Positions 14,365 to 21,824 are shown, counted from the first letter of the stretch. The stretch is DNA of 21,824 bases from an uncultured Bacteroidales bacterium (GCA_905210435.1 CAJLWO010000046.1:1-21824), one strand, 5' to 3'. Notes: generated from the sequence alone by a model not told the origin. A program made the numbers and translations.

Positions 14365-14991
14365 TTACTTGCCGATGACTTTCAGCAGTTCGACGTCAAA
14401 TATCAGTGTGGCGTTCGGGCCGATGACACCGCCGGCACCGTTGGGGCCGTAAGCTAACTGCGACGGGATGAACAGACGCCAGCGCGAGCCGGCTTTCATC
14501 AGCTGCAGCGCCTCCACCCATCCGGGTATCACCTGTGTCACGCCGAATGTGGCGGGAACACCGCGCTCCTCCGACGAGTCAAATACCGTGCCGTCAATCA
14601 GTTTGCCGGTGTAATGCACCTCTACCTGGTCGGTCGACGCGGGCTGTGCGCCGTCACCCTCTTTGAGCACCTCATATTGCAGTCCCGAGGGAGTAGTCTT
14701 TACCTCGGCGCGTTTACCGTTCTCCTCAAGGAACTCCTTGCCTGCCTTTTCGTTGATTTCGGCAAGTTTTGAAGCCTCCTCTTTCTGGCGTGCCTCCATT
14801 TTGGTGAAATACTGACGTATCACCTCCTTGGCCTCATCATATGTCATTTTGGGCTGGTTGCCGTAAAACACTGCGGCCACACCGTCGGCGAAATCCTGAA
14901 CATTGATTTCCTTGATGCCGGAAGCTCTGAAGTTATTGCCCATGCTCAGACCGAGAGCGTATGAAATCTTGTCTAATTCCTGATTTTCCAT
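14365..14991 (-). CDS. fklB: FKBP-type peptidyl-prolyl isomerase, cytoplasmic (FklB-like)
   Basis: A 208-residue isomerase, close to the length of E. coli FklB (about 206). It has no signal peptide. The N-terminal FKBP_N domain (residues 1-95) begins 'LDKISYALGLSMGNNF', a clear family hallmark. The FKBP domain (about 100-208) keeps the full canonical pocket: Y127, F137, D138, V154, I155, W158 (IPGW), Y181 (AYG) and F198. It is the first gene of the FKBP trio and follows a minus-strand -7 element at 15060-15067, so the cluster is probably read from there. Of the three paralogues it alone keeps the pocket tryptophan. Confidence 0.93.
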   Translation of the reverse strand: MENQELDKISYALGLSMGNNFRASGIKEINVQDFADGVAAVFYGNQPKMTYDEAKEVIRQYFTKMEARQKEEASKLAEINEKAGKEFLEENGKRAEVKTTPSGLQYEVLKEGDGAQPASTDQVEVHYTGKLIDGTVFDSSEERGVPATFGVTQVIPGWVEALQLMKAGSRWRLFIPSQLAYGPNGAGGVIGPNATLIFDVELLKVIGK

Positions 14992-15059
14992 ATATCTTGT
15001 TTGTGGTTATATATTTTTATCTCGTTTAAATGATTATCATGCATATCTGTTATGCGCCA

Positions 15060-15067
15060 CAAAGATA
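15060..15067 (-). promoter_or_regulatory. -7 element for the FKBP cluster
   Basis: The minus strand reads TATCTTTG, a TAnnTTTG match, giving a predicted start near 15053 and a leader of about 60 bases. The -33 region is not clear at the standard spacing. The stretch 15068-15184, between this and the divergent B12 promoter, holds nothing else I can identify. Confidence 0.5.
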
Positions 15068-15184
15068 ACGATTAACCTCCTATTATGGTTGTGTCAATAT
15101 GATAAAAAATATTAACACATGGAATATACGCTCTCGCGATTGTCACGGTTTCTCACTCGCTGACGCCCGGCGGCGGCCATCGGA

Positions 15185-15216
15185 TTTGTTTATATCGCAT
15201 ATAATTCATATCTTTG
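15185..15216 (+). promoter_or_regulatory. Promoter of the B12 uptake operon
   Basis: TTTG (15185-15188) and TATCTTTG (15209-15216) are separated by exactly 20 bases, a full match to the Bacteroidetes promoter consensus. The predicted start (about 15223) falls just before the cobalamin riboswitch. Confidence 0.8.
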
Positions 15217-15221
15217 CCGCG

Positions 15222-15396
15222 ATTATAGGACAAGTTGGTTCGCTTGGACGCGATTAAAAGGGAACCGGGTGAGAATCCCGGACAGACCCGCTGCTGTAAG
15301 TTCTGTAATCCGACATCACGATGCCACTGACACGTGCAAGAGTGCCCGGTCGGGAAGGCGATGGCGGATGGAATAAGTCAGAAGACCTGCCAATAT
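15222..15396 (+). ncRNA. Cobalamin riboswitch (AdoCbl/B12 type)
   Basis: The conserved blocks of the cobalamin riboswitch appear in order: AAAAGGGAACCGGGTGAGAA, then CCCGCTGCTGTAAG, the B12 box GCCACTG (15323-15329), CGGGAAGGCG, and AAGTCAGAAGACCTGCC (about 15374-15390). It lies between a strong promoter and a BtuB-like receptor gene. By family knowledge, cobalamin binding should lower expression of the operon. The long spacer between the GCCACTG and AGTCAGAAGACC blocks suggests a full-size rather than a minimal aptamer. Confidence 0.95.
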
Positions 15397-15417
15397 TTAT
15401 GTACCCCGCACAAAAAA

Positions 15418-15436
15418 TACGCTCGAGGTAAGCGTA
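15418..15436 (+). promoter_or_regulatory. Candidate riboswitch expression-platform hairpin
   Basis: TACGCT (15418-15423) pairs with AGCGTA (15431-15436), 20 bases before the receptor ATG. The loop and downstream bases (GAGGTA; TTTTTGGAG) include purine-rich stretches that could be hidden or exposed. This placement fits a switch acting on translation, but the alternative pairing is not proven. Confidence 0.4.
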
Positions 15437-15456
15437 GCGGACAAAAATTTTTGGAG

Positions 15457-17427
15457 ATGAAAAAGGTCGGCTCTAACCGGAGTCTTATACTGCGTGTGTT
15501 ACTGCGTGTGTGCATGCCCGTGTCAATGGGTTTGTTGTCAATCTTTCATGTTTGCGCCGAAGAGGCGCCTGATACTGTCATCTCCTTGAAAAACGTTACC
15601 GTGACGGCCGCCCCGCGCAAACTTGCCACCGTCCAGAAACTTTCCGGGGCCGACCTTCAGTCACTTTCCACAACTACCATTGCCGATGCCCTTAAATATT
15701 TCGCCGGAGTCCAGATTAAGGATTACGGCGGTCTCGGCGGTCTCAAGACAATCAACGTGCGTTCTCTCGGCGCGCAGCACGTGGGTGTATACATCGACGG
15801 CATACGCATCACAAACGCGCAGAACGGCACTGTCGACCTCGGCAAATACTCCCTGTCCACTCTCGAATCCATATCACTATACAATGCCAATAAACTGGAT
15901 GCATGCCAGTCGGCGTCGGAATATGCGTCAGGCGCTACGGTATATATGCAGACACGCCGCCCTGACTCCGACTCGGTTTCCGTGACTGCCCGCGTGGCTT
16001 CGTTCCACACATATATGGGGCGCGTCAACGCCCGGATGTGCCGCAACGGATGGAGCGGATTAGTAGATGCCGAATATCTCTCATCAAAAGGCGACTATAC
16101 GTTCCGCTACAAGTCGGAATACGAGGATACGGTAGGACGCCGCAGCAATTCCGATATAGAATACACACGCGTCGAGGCTGCGCTCTTCAAGGGCGGATTT
16201 GCCTCGCATCTCTATTTTTACCGGTCGGAGCGCGGGTGCCCCGGCGGCATTGTGCGACGCCTCTCCGACAAATACAACAACGTCGGCCGCGAATGGGACA
16301 GCGACCTCTTTGCGCAGACTTCGTGGAAACACTCGTTCAACGACAAATTCAGCATGAAGGCCAATGCCAGGTATGCCTACGAATATCTGCGCTATTGCAC
16401 CGATTATCCTGAAAACCAGAATACAGCCAAGGTCAACAACCACTACCATCAGCACGATGCCTACGCCTCCGTGTCCGGTTCATACAGCCCGATAGGAGAG
16501 GTGTCGGTAAATGTCGGATATGACGCACGCATGTCGTGGCTCGGCGCCGACCTGAAGCGTTTCAGCTCCGTGCGGCGTCTCGACCAGAAGGCTGTGGTGG
16601 CTCTGCAGTGTGGATACGGGGGGCTGCGCCTGGCCACATCGGTGCTGTTTCAGCATTACCGTGACCACACGCGGCTGAAGACGGGTGCAGCCGAGCCCCT
16701 CAAACGCTTCACTCCCGCAGTGTCGCTGGGCTACACTTTCCGCAGCCTGACTCTCAGGGCCTGGTACAAGAATATTTTCCGTGTGCCAACTCTCAATGAC
16801 CTTTATTACACACAGGCGGGCAACCGCAATCTGAAGCCGGAATTCACCCGGCAGTGGAACTTCGGCGCAGAATACAGTTATAACTCCATCGGCTGGAACG
16901 CGTCGATGCAGGCCGACTTCTATATCAACAATATCAGTGACCGCATTGTGTGCCTGCCGCTTAAAGGCACATATACATGGACTATGATGAACTATGGCCG
17001 CACGTACTGCCGCGGTCTCAACGTCAACGCCTCCGGCCGGTATATGACCGGGGCATGGCGCTTCTCGCTCCTCGGGTCGCTCACGTGGCAGCGCGACCTC
17101 AACCGCACCAATCCCGATGCCGACACCTACAACAAACCGATATGCTACTCCCCGACACTGTCATACGGCATCACGGCGATAGCTGCATGGAAAGGGTTGT
17201 CGGTGACTCTCTCCGACCTGCATGTAGGTGAGAGGATGTGGTCGTATGCCGACCCCGAAGACGTGCTGAAACCCTACAATAACGTCGATGTGAAGATTTC
17301 GGCTGAAGTGTGGAAAGTGCTGGCCTCGTTTGAAATCAACGACCTGCTCGACGTGCAGTATGAGCATATACCGCGCTATCCCATGCCCGGACGCAATTAC
17401 AGGGTAACTCTGACATGGACCTTATAA
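15457..17427 (+). CDS. btuB: BtuB-like TonB-dependent vitamin B12 receptor
   Basis: A 656-residue outer-membrane receptor that would import corrinoids using TonB energy. The frame is open from a GTG at 15334, but that lies inside the riboswitch; ATG 15457 begins a signal peptide (residues 1-34, cleavage near HVCA-EEAP). A TonB-box-like DTVISLKNVTVTA segment follows. The plug domain (about 50-160) shows 'TIADALKYFAGVQIKDYGG', 'INVRSLGAQHVGVYIDGIR' and 'LSTLESISLYN'. The 22-strand barrel fills the rest, with 'YKNIFRVPTLNDLYY' and 'GNRNLKPEFTRQWNFGAEY', both typical of such barrels. It has no N-terminal carboxypeptidase-like extension, unlike SusC. The riboswitch upstream and the BtuG-like gene downstream make cobalamin the most likely ligand. 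Confidence 0.9.
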   Translation: MKKVGSNRSLILRVLLRVCMPVSMGLLSIFHVCAEEAPDTVISLKNVTVTAAPRKLATVQKLSGADLQSLSTTTIADALKYFAGVQIKDYGGLGGLKTINVRSLGAQHVGVYIDGIRITNAQNGTVDLGKYSLSTLESISLYNANKLDACQSASEYASGATVYMQTRRPDSDSVSVTARVASFHTYMGRVNARMCRNGWSGLVDAEYLSSKGDYTFRYKSEYEDTVGRRSNSDIEYTRVEAALFKGGFASHLYFYRSERGCPGGIVRRLSDKYNNVGREWDSDLFAQTSWKHSFNDKFSMKANARYAYEYLRYCTDYPENQNTAKVNNHYHQHDAYASVSGSYSPIGEVSVNVGYDARMSWLGADLKRFSSVRRLDQKAVVALQCGYGGLRLATSVLFQHYRDHTRLKTGAAEPLKRFTPAVSLGYTFRSLTLRAWYKNIFRVPTLNDLYYTQAGNRNLKPEFTRQWNFGAEYSYNSIGWNASMQADFYINNISDRIVCLPLKGTYTWTMMNYGRTYCRGLNVNASGRYMTGAWRFSLLGSLTWQRDLNRTNPDADTYNKPICYSPTLSYGITAIAAWKGLSVTLSDLHVGERMWSYADPEDVLKPYNNVDVKISAEVWKVLASFEINDLLDVQYEHIPRYPMPGRNYRVTLTWTL

Positions 17428-17477
17428 GGATGCTATCTCTCAAAATCAGTCATTTCTAATCTAAACAATACGGAAAA

Positions 17478-18755
17478 ATGAAAAATCAATTGACAATGGC
17501 AGTTGCCGCTGTAATGACGGCGGTGGCCGCACGTGGCGCCGAGGAGCGCATTGTGCTCCTTAATGAAGGCATGTGGCAGAGTGACAACGGCCGCATCACC
17601 TACTTCGAGGATGGCGCGGTGGTGAGCAACAGTTGGTTCCGCGATGTCAACGGCATGAAGCTCGGCGACACTCCCAACGATATCATCGCGGTGAATGACA
17701 ACCTTATAGCGATTGCCGTCAACTGGTCAAACATCGTGCAGTTCATCACGCCTGAAGGCAAGGCGGTGGCCGCTACGGAAGATGTTCCCAACAACCGCAA
17801 GCTGGCCACTGACGGTGACTATGTGTATGTGTCGTCGTACGGACATGAGTGCAAGGTCGGTTCCGGCTATGAATATTTTGACCGTGGTTATGTCGCCAAA
17901 ATCGATGCTTCCACATTCCGGGTCGTGTCGGCCGTAGAGGTGGGTTATGAGCCCGAGGGCATCGCCTGGTACGACGGTCATCTGTTCGTGGCCAACACCG
18001 GCGGCTATGCATTTCAGGAAGGTCATGATTATGAGCAGACAGTGAGCGTCATCGACGCTTCCACAATGGAGGTGGTGCGCACGGTTGATACGGGGCAGAT
18101 AAACCTCTACGGCAAGATGTCGCAGAGCGGACAATATCTCTGTATCAATTCCCCCGGCGACTATTACGACATCATGGCCGCAACCATCGTGATGGACTGC
18201 GAGGCCGTGCTTGACGGCCGACCCGACGACGAGTGCTTCGTCAAACTCGACTATGCGTCGACCTACAACTGTGTCGATGCCGCCGGCAATTTCTATGCCG
18301 TGGGCTCGCGCTATTCTTATTATACCGGACAGTATGAGTTTAACTATATCGTCATCGACCCTGCTGCGGTGATGGAAAGCGGCGGCACCGAAGGCATCAC
18401 CGGGGAGTTCCCGGGCACGGTACTCGCCGACATAAAGAAATTCGCGATGATCTACGGCATATATGTCAACCCCTACACCGGATATATCTATGCGACCGAC
18501 GCCGCCGACTACGCCAGTGGCGGACTGTTGTATCAGTGGTCGCCCGAAGGTGTGTTTATGGGCAGGCACAGTGTCTATATCAACCCCGCTCATTTCCTTG
18601 CTCTCAAACCCGACAGCTGGAGCGGCGTGGCCGATATCATCGATGATGCGCGCGTCGGAAACGGGATGATATACAACCTGCAGGGCCTCCCGGTGGCAAA
18701 TCCGATGCCGGGACATATCTACATACGCGACGGAAAGAAATTCATATGCAGATAA
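17478..18755 (+). CDS. btuG: BtuG-like surface beta-propeller, probable corrinoid-binding protein
   Basis: A 425-residue exported protein. Residues 1-20 are a signal peptide (MAVAAVMTAVAARGA). The body has repeats typical of a YncE/DUF5074 seven-bladed propeller, such as 'EPEGIAWYDGHLFVANTGG' (about 158-176), 'TVSVIDASTMEVVRTVDTG' (about 187-205) and 'RKLATDGDYVYVSSYG' (about 106-121). In Bacteroides, BtuG is a surface propeller that binds B12 very tightly and caps BtuB. Here the gene sits 50 bases after the BtuB-like gene under the same riboswitch, which supports that role. Unlike BtuG lipoproteins, I see no lipobox Cys. Instead the protein ends in a tail (MIYNLQGLPVANP, GHIYIRDGKKFICR) like those on other proteins in this window. 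Function is inferred from context and fold. Confidence 0.75.
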   Translation: MKNQLTMAVAAVMTAVAARGAEERIVLLNEGMWQSDNGRITYFEDGAVVSNSWFRDVNGMKLGDTPNDIIAVNDNLIAIAVNWSNIVQFITPEGKAVAATEDVPNNRKLATDGDYVYVSSYGHECKVGSGYEYFDRGYVAKIDASTFRVVSAVEVGYEPEGIAWYDGHLFVANTGGYAFQEGHDYEQTVSVIDASTMEVVRTVDTGQINLYGKMSQSGQYLCINSPGDYYDIMAATIVMDCEAVLDGRPDDECFVKLDYASTYNCVDAAGNFYAVGSRYSYYTGQYEFNYIVIDPAAVMESGGTEGITGEFPGTVLADIKKFAMIYGIYVNPYTGYIYATDAADYASGGLLYQWSPEGVFMGRHSVYINPAHFLALKPDSWSGVADIIDDARVGNGMIYNLQGLPVANPMPGHIYIRDGKKFICR

Positions 18756-18798
18756 TCTTCAGTTACTTAATAATAAACAACATAAAATAAACCGAATC

Positions 18799-20979
18799 AT
18801 GAAATTAAGACATTTGTTTGTTCCTCTGTTTGCCGCCGGCTGCGCGATGTTTGCCGGCGCATCGCCCGTCAAAGTGACGATGAACGCCGTTTCGCCCACA
18901 ATGACACTTGTATCCGCCGAAACCGGCATGCCGGTCGAACTGCCTGCTCCTGTCAGCAGGGTCTACGACCTTGACCTTCCCGACGGGGAATATGTCCTTA
19001 CGGCCTATGCCGGCGACGGAACCACTGTCAACGGCTCTCTCCGCTTCGATGCCGCTTCGACTCCGCAGCTCGCGGTCCTTACTAACACCGTCTATGCCAC
19101 CAACAAGGATGAAGACGGCACCCTGTGGTCGATTGACAACGGTGACTACACCGTCGATTTCGACGTGATGACAAAAGAGGGGAAATACCTTGACGTGAAG
19201 ATGGGCGACAGCTCCACTGCCGGACGCAAGACTATCCTCGCGCTCAACGGCTCTACTCTTGCCCTTCGCCTTATTCCCGGGGAGAAGCGTGTCGCAGAAG
19301 GATACATAACCACATCGCAGACCGCGACACTTACATTCAACCGCACTTTTGCCGTAGCTGTCAGCCCGGCTTATGACTACTCGGTCACAATTCCGTCAGA
19401 CGCCGAAATATCAATCGGCACGAAAGCTACCCACTTCACCGATTTTAATATTGTGGCACCGTTATCGACTGCGGTCAATGGCGACACCAAGACGGTGACT
19501 TACCGTCTCGCAAAAAGCCAGAGCTATAATTTCCGCACTTGGAAACACGGCGGACTGACTCTGGCCGGACAGGGCACTCCCGAAGCGTTTGCCGAGGCTG
19601 ATTATGAGGCTTTCGCTCCCGGTCAGGTCAACCACGACGTTTCATCAAACAGCGGTTATGAGACAGGCGATATCTTCGTCAACATAAATCCGCAGGGACA
19701 TTTGCGCCTGAATGTTGGCGACGCATTCGATGCCCACGCCATGCGTACCTGGCAGCTGACCGACAACTCCACAAACAACTACTTCATCGAGCCCGATTTC
19801 CACTACACCGTAATCGGCCTTGACGGAAAGCCTTCGGCCGGAGTGATTGAAATCGATAACGCCGACACCCACGACTCCCCCTGGTCGACAATCAGGGCCG
19901 TGGGCGAGGGCACTGCCATCGTCCTCGTCACCTACGATGCCATAAGGGTCACCAATGTCAAAGACGGCACCCACAATCCCTATCTCGGCGGTGAATACTG
20001 GGGCGCGATATGGCCCGAAAACACCGGCGTGTACGTCGTGACCGTAGGGGAGAGCGCCGACGGCATAATTCCCAACATGCTTCTCAATGAAGATTACAAC
20101 AAAGCGACTCTCAAACTTGCCGGCGCCAATGTCGATGCCGAGCATGATGTGTTCTACTATCTTGACACCGAGGCCGGCGCGGTTTATACCTTCGCACCCG
20201 AAGGTATCGCCGACGTCACTATTGCCTATCCCGTAATCGGCGAACGCTCGGTAAGCTACACCGGCTTCGGCACGGAGGGCGTCACCCGTAATGACGACGG
20301 CACATATACTCTGCTTCTTAAACACGGCCGCCAGATAGTAAAAATGACCGACGCCTCGGGCAAATCGGCCTATCAGGTGCTCACTGCAAAGGCTTGCCAC
20401 CGCGAAATCACCAACGTCACTCATCCCGAAGCCTCTGCTTTCTTCCCCGGAGATGAAGTGACGGTACAATACTCCGGTCTCTTCCATCCCGCCAACAAGC
20501 TCGCCGGAATATACAACATGTCGGCCTATGTGACCTACAACGGCAACCCCAACGGCACCGCACTCATCCTCGGCTCCAACCAGTACACTTTCGGCTCGGC
20601 ACCAAAAGCCCAGGCCGTGACGTTTACAATCCCCGAGGACTATGATGCCGACTCAAATCCCGAATTTATCCTCAATGAAGGTGTGATACAGGTGAAAGGC
20701 TTCGGCGACCCCATAGGCAACCACCGCAACATCAGCCGTTTCGCCGGACGTTCGCCCAACTTCAACGCCGCCGCCCACCAGACATATTTCGGAGCTATTC
20801 CCGAAGTGCGTATCCCCGTCTCGTCATCTACATCAGGTATCTCCGGAGTCATAGACACTGACGACGTGCAGATTGTAGCCTACTACAATCTTCAGGGCAT
20901 CGCTTCCGATACTCCCCGCAAAGGCATGAACATAGTGGTATATAGCGACGGCACAACCCGTAAAATCATGGTGAAATAA
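18799..20979 (+). CDS. Large secreted protein of unknown function in the B12 operon
   Basis: A 726-residue protein I do not recognise. Residues 1-22 form a signal peptide (LFVPLFAAGCAMFAGA); the Cys at 15 is a poor lipobox because hydrophobic residues continue after it. The remainder is beta-rich, with no membrane segment. Visible units include a strand block 'YDLDLPDGEYVLTAYAGDG' near residue 55, a region starting 'DIFVNINPQGHLRLNVGD' near 295, and a 'FFPGDEVTVQYSGLFHPANK' Ig-like stretch near 550. It ends with a tail (AYYNLQG, then MNIVVYSDGTTRKIMVK) like its neighbour. It starts 43 bases after the propeller gene and follows the same strand and riboswitch, so it is probably an accessory surface protein for corrinoid capture. 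That role is inference from position only. Confidence 0.8.
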   Translation: MKLRHLFVPLFAAGCAMFAGASPVKVTMNAVSPTMTLVSAETGMPVELPAPVSRVYDLDLPDGEYVLTAYAGDGTTVNGSLRFDAASTPQLAVLTNTVYATNKDEDGTLWSIDNGDYTVDFDVMTKEGKYLDVKMGDSSTAGRKTILALNGSTLALRLIPGEKRVAEGYITTSQTATLTFNRTFAVAVSPAYDYSVTIPSDAEISIGTKATHFTDFNIVAPLSTAVNGDTKTVTYRLAKSQSYNFRTWKHGGLTLAGQGTPEAFAEADYEAFAPGQVNHDVSSNSGYETGDIFVNINPQGHLRLNVGDAFDAHAMRTWQLTDNSTNNYFIEPDFHYTVIGLDGKPSAGVIEIDNADTHDSPWSTIRAVGEGTAIVLVTYDAIRVTNVKDGTHNPYLGGEYWGAIWPENTGVYVVTVGESADGIIPNMLLNEDYNKATLKLAGANVDAEHDVFYYLDTEAGAVYTFAPEGIADVTIAYPVIGERSVSYTGFGTEGVTRNDDGTYTLLLKHGRQIVKMTDASGKSAYQVLTAKACHREITNVTHPEASAFFPGDEVTVQYSGLFHPANKLAGIYNMSAYVTYNGNPNGTALILGSNQYTFGSAPKAQAVTFTIPEDYDADSNPEFILNEGVIQVKGFGDPIGNHRNISRFAGRSPNFNAAAHQTYFGAIPEVRIPVSSSTSGISGVIDTDDVQIVAYYNLQGIASDTPRKGMNIVVYSDGTTRKIMVK

Positions 20980-21344
20980 TCCCACATACTCTCCCCGCAT
21001 CAGTGACGCGATATATCCGGCCCCGGCCCAAGGACAAAGCATCTGCCATAATGTCGGTCTCTAAAGCCCCGGAAAATATCGCAGAAACGTAGCTGATTGT
21101 CGGGCCTCGATTCAGTTCAGTCTACATAAGCTGAATTGAGTGTATCGGGGGGCGTCTCATTCCCGTGGTAACATTCTGTAATGAAGAATAATACCATGGG
21201 GCGAGACGCCCCTCTTGACATATCCCCCCAACCGTATCCAGTCAGTGCCGTAAAAACAGATATTGAAACCTCCGTGCAACACCCCGCCGGTGGAAATTTA
21301 TTATCAATTATTTAAATTTTTTAATAATTATTTTGATTTAATAA
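20980..21344. other. Intergenic stretch after the B12 operon
   Basis: No gene is supported in these 365 bases. They hold the REP-like hairpin at 21149-21212 and end in a very AT-rich run (about 21296-21344). No classic T-run terminator follows the 726-residue gene; the hairpin is the only candidate stop signal. Confidence 0.6.
21149..21212. repeat. REP-like hairpin after the B12 operon
   Basis: GGGGCGTCTC (21149-21158) and GAGACGCCCC (21203-21212) are perfect 10-base arms. Inner GTGGTA (21165-21170) and TACCAT (21192-21197) can also pair, with one G-U pair. It resembles the two longer palindromes in this window in layout though not in sequence. Confidence 0.75.
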
Positions 21345-21653
21345 AATTTTGCCGATTCAGACACGCCGTTCGGACATCGTGGGACTAATTTCCATCTCGC
21401 TACACCGGAAGGCGCTTGGGTTTATGTCCCGAAGGGTACGGCCGATAAATACCGGAACGCGTGGGGATGGCACTATTTTACGGTTTTCATTGAGACGGAT
21501 GAGTTTCCCGATGCTTCGGTGGGTGATGTTATTGTTGACAGTAATGCCGATGACGGTCCGGTTTACGACCTGCAGGGGCGCCCTGTACTGAATCCGCAGG
21601 ACGGGCATCTCTATATCCGGGACGGCCGGAAATTTATCTACAAAGCCAATTGA
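21345..21653 (+). pseudogene. 5'-truncated BspA-like surface protein remnant
   Basis: The frame open from 21345 to the TGA at 21651-21653 encodes about 102 residues with no ATG and a TAA just upstream (21342-21344). The content is unmistakably the C-terminal end of a BspA/LRR_5 surface protein: 'WVYVPKGTADKYRNAWGW' and 'YFTVFIETDEFP' are the usual closing segment, followed by a tail (VYDLQGRPVLNP, GHLYIRDGRKFIYKAN). The tail closely matches that of the BtuG-like protein (GHIYIRDGKKFICR). The reading frame is otherwise intact, so the 5' part was probably lost by deletion or recombination in the AT-rich DNA before 21345. It is probably not expressed as a secreted protein, as there is no signal peptide. 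Confidence 0.75.
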
Positions 21654-21669
21654 ATGCCCCAAAAACCGA

Positions 21670-21785
21670 TAGGATAAAGTGTGCCGCAATGTCATATTTT
21701 TCACATTGCGGCACACATCGCTTTGGGTGGTGGTATTATTGTTGAATCTGACGGGCAAGGAGTGATTAACCTTAATTCCGCAACA
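21670..21785 (-). ncRNA. Possible minus-strand small RNA
   Basis: A promoter (21792-21824) and a terminator-like hairpin (21679-21716) on the minus strand bracket about 115 bases with no ORF of note. This could be a small RNA, antisense near the end of the pseudogene. Evidence is only the spacing and orientation of the two signals. Confidence 0.3.
21679..21716 (-). terminator. Terminator-like hairpin, minus-strand orientation
   Basis: Perfect 14-base arms, GTGTGCCGCAATGT (21679-21692) and ACATTGCGGCACAC (21703-21716), flank a 10-base loop. On the minus strand TTTATCC follows the stem; on the plus strand no T-run follows. It shares GTGTGCCGCAAT with the FKBP terminator at 12238-12277, which is also minus-strand. 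Confidence 0.6.
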
Positions 21786-21791
21786 CTATTA

Positions 21792-21824
21792 CAAATATAA
21801 CTTTTTAAGTACCTGAGCAACAAA
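21792..21824 (-). promoter_or_regulatory. Minus-strand promoter at the window edge
   Basis: On the minus strand TTTG (21824-21821) is followed, after 21 bases, by TATATTTG (21799-21792), a good match to the Bacteroidetes promoter. It points left, toward the hairpin at 21679-21716. Confidence 0.55.

Noticed and set aside
15334..15456. GTG-initiated N-terminal extension of the BtuB-like receptor
   Set aside because: It lies inside the riboswitch and would put 41 residues before the signal peptide.
17727..18716. 329-codon minus-strand frame opposite the propeller gene
   Set aside because: Shadow: no domain, and it runs against a well-supported exported protein.
21357..21758. 133-codon minus-strand frame at the right edge
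   Set aside because: TTG start and no domain; it is antisense to the clear BspA-like remnant and crosses a terminator hairpin.

Overview
The window looks like chromosomal DNA from a gut-type member of the Bacteroidales, possibly a Muribaculaceae relative. Promoters fit the Bacteroidetes consensus (TTTG, 19-21 bases, TAnnTTTG) and strong Shine-Dalgarno sites are rare. The gene content also fits: DUF2851, a DcaP-type porin, FklB/FkpA-type prolyl isomerases, a BtuB/BtuG-type vitamin B12 locus, and BspA-like/Big_2 surface proteins with a short 'YNLQG...G.YI...kk' C-terminal tail. The family assignment is inference; no rRNA or tRNA is present to confirm it.

Layout. (1) 1-3.35 kb is clearly AT-richer than the rest. 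It holds a possible structured RNA (about 219-572), a small P-loop protein and a large secreted LRR/Big_2 surface protein, closed by a long hairpin. (2) 3.36-8.63 kb lies mostly on the minus strand: DUF2851, a YqhD-type alcohol dehydrogenase and an isolated phage-type terminase large subunit. Between the first two, on the plus strand, is a compact promoter / 20-codon ORF / terminator unit (4743-5082), followed by a 228-bp near-perfect inverted repeat. (3) 8.8-10.9 kb on the plus strand: a DcaP-like outer-membrane porin, then, 5 bases later, a six-TM ion channel with an altered selectivity filter. The channel's 3' end overlaps that of a convergent exported alpha/beta hydrolase. (4) 12.3-15.0 kb on the minus strand: three FKBP prolyl isomerases in a row, predicted cytoplasmic, periplasmic and lipoprotein, with repeat elements between them and a clear terminator at the end. 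(5) 15.2-21.0 kb on the plus strand: a strong promoter, a cobalamin riboswitch, a BtuB-like TonB-dependent receptor, a BtuG-like beta-propeller protein and a 726-residue secreted protein of unknown function. (6) 21.0-21.8 kb: a REP-like hairpin, a 5'-truncated BspA-like pseudogene, and a minus-strand promoter/terminator pair that could define a small RNA.

How the parts work together. The only pathway visible as a unit is B12 capture: the riboswitch senses cobalamin, the propeller protein presumably binds corrinoid at the surface, and the TonB-dependent barrel imports it. The FKBP trio would supply prolyl isomerisation in several compartments. The best candidates for undescribed biology are the 4743-5082 micro-gene, the channel with a residue missing from its K+ filter, the lone terminase, and the C-terminal tail shared by four surface-protein loci.
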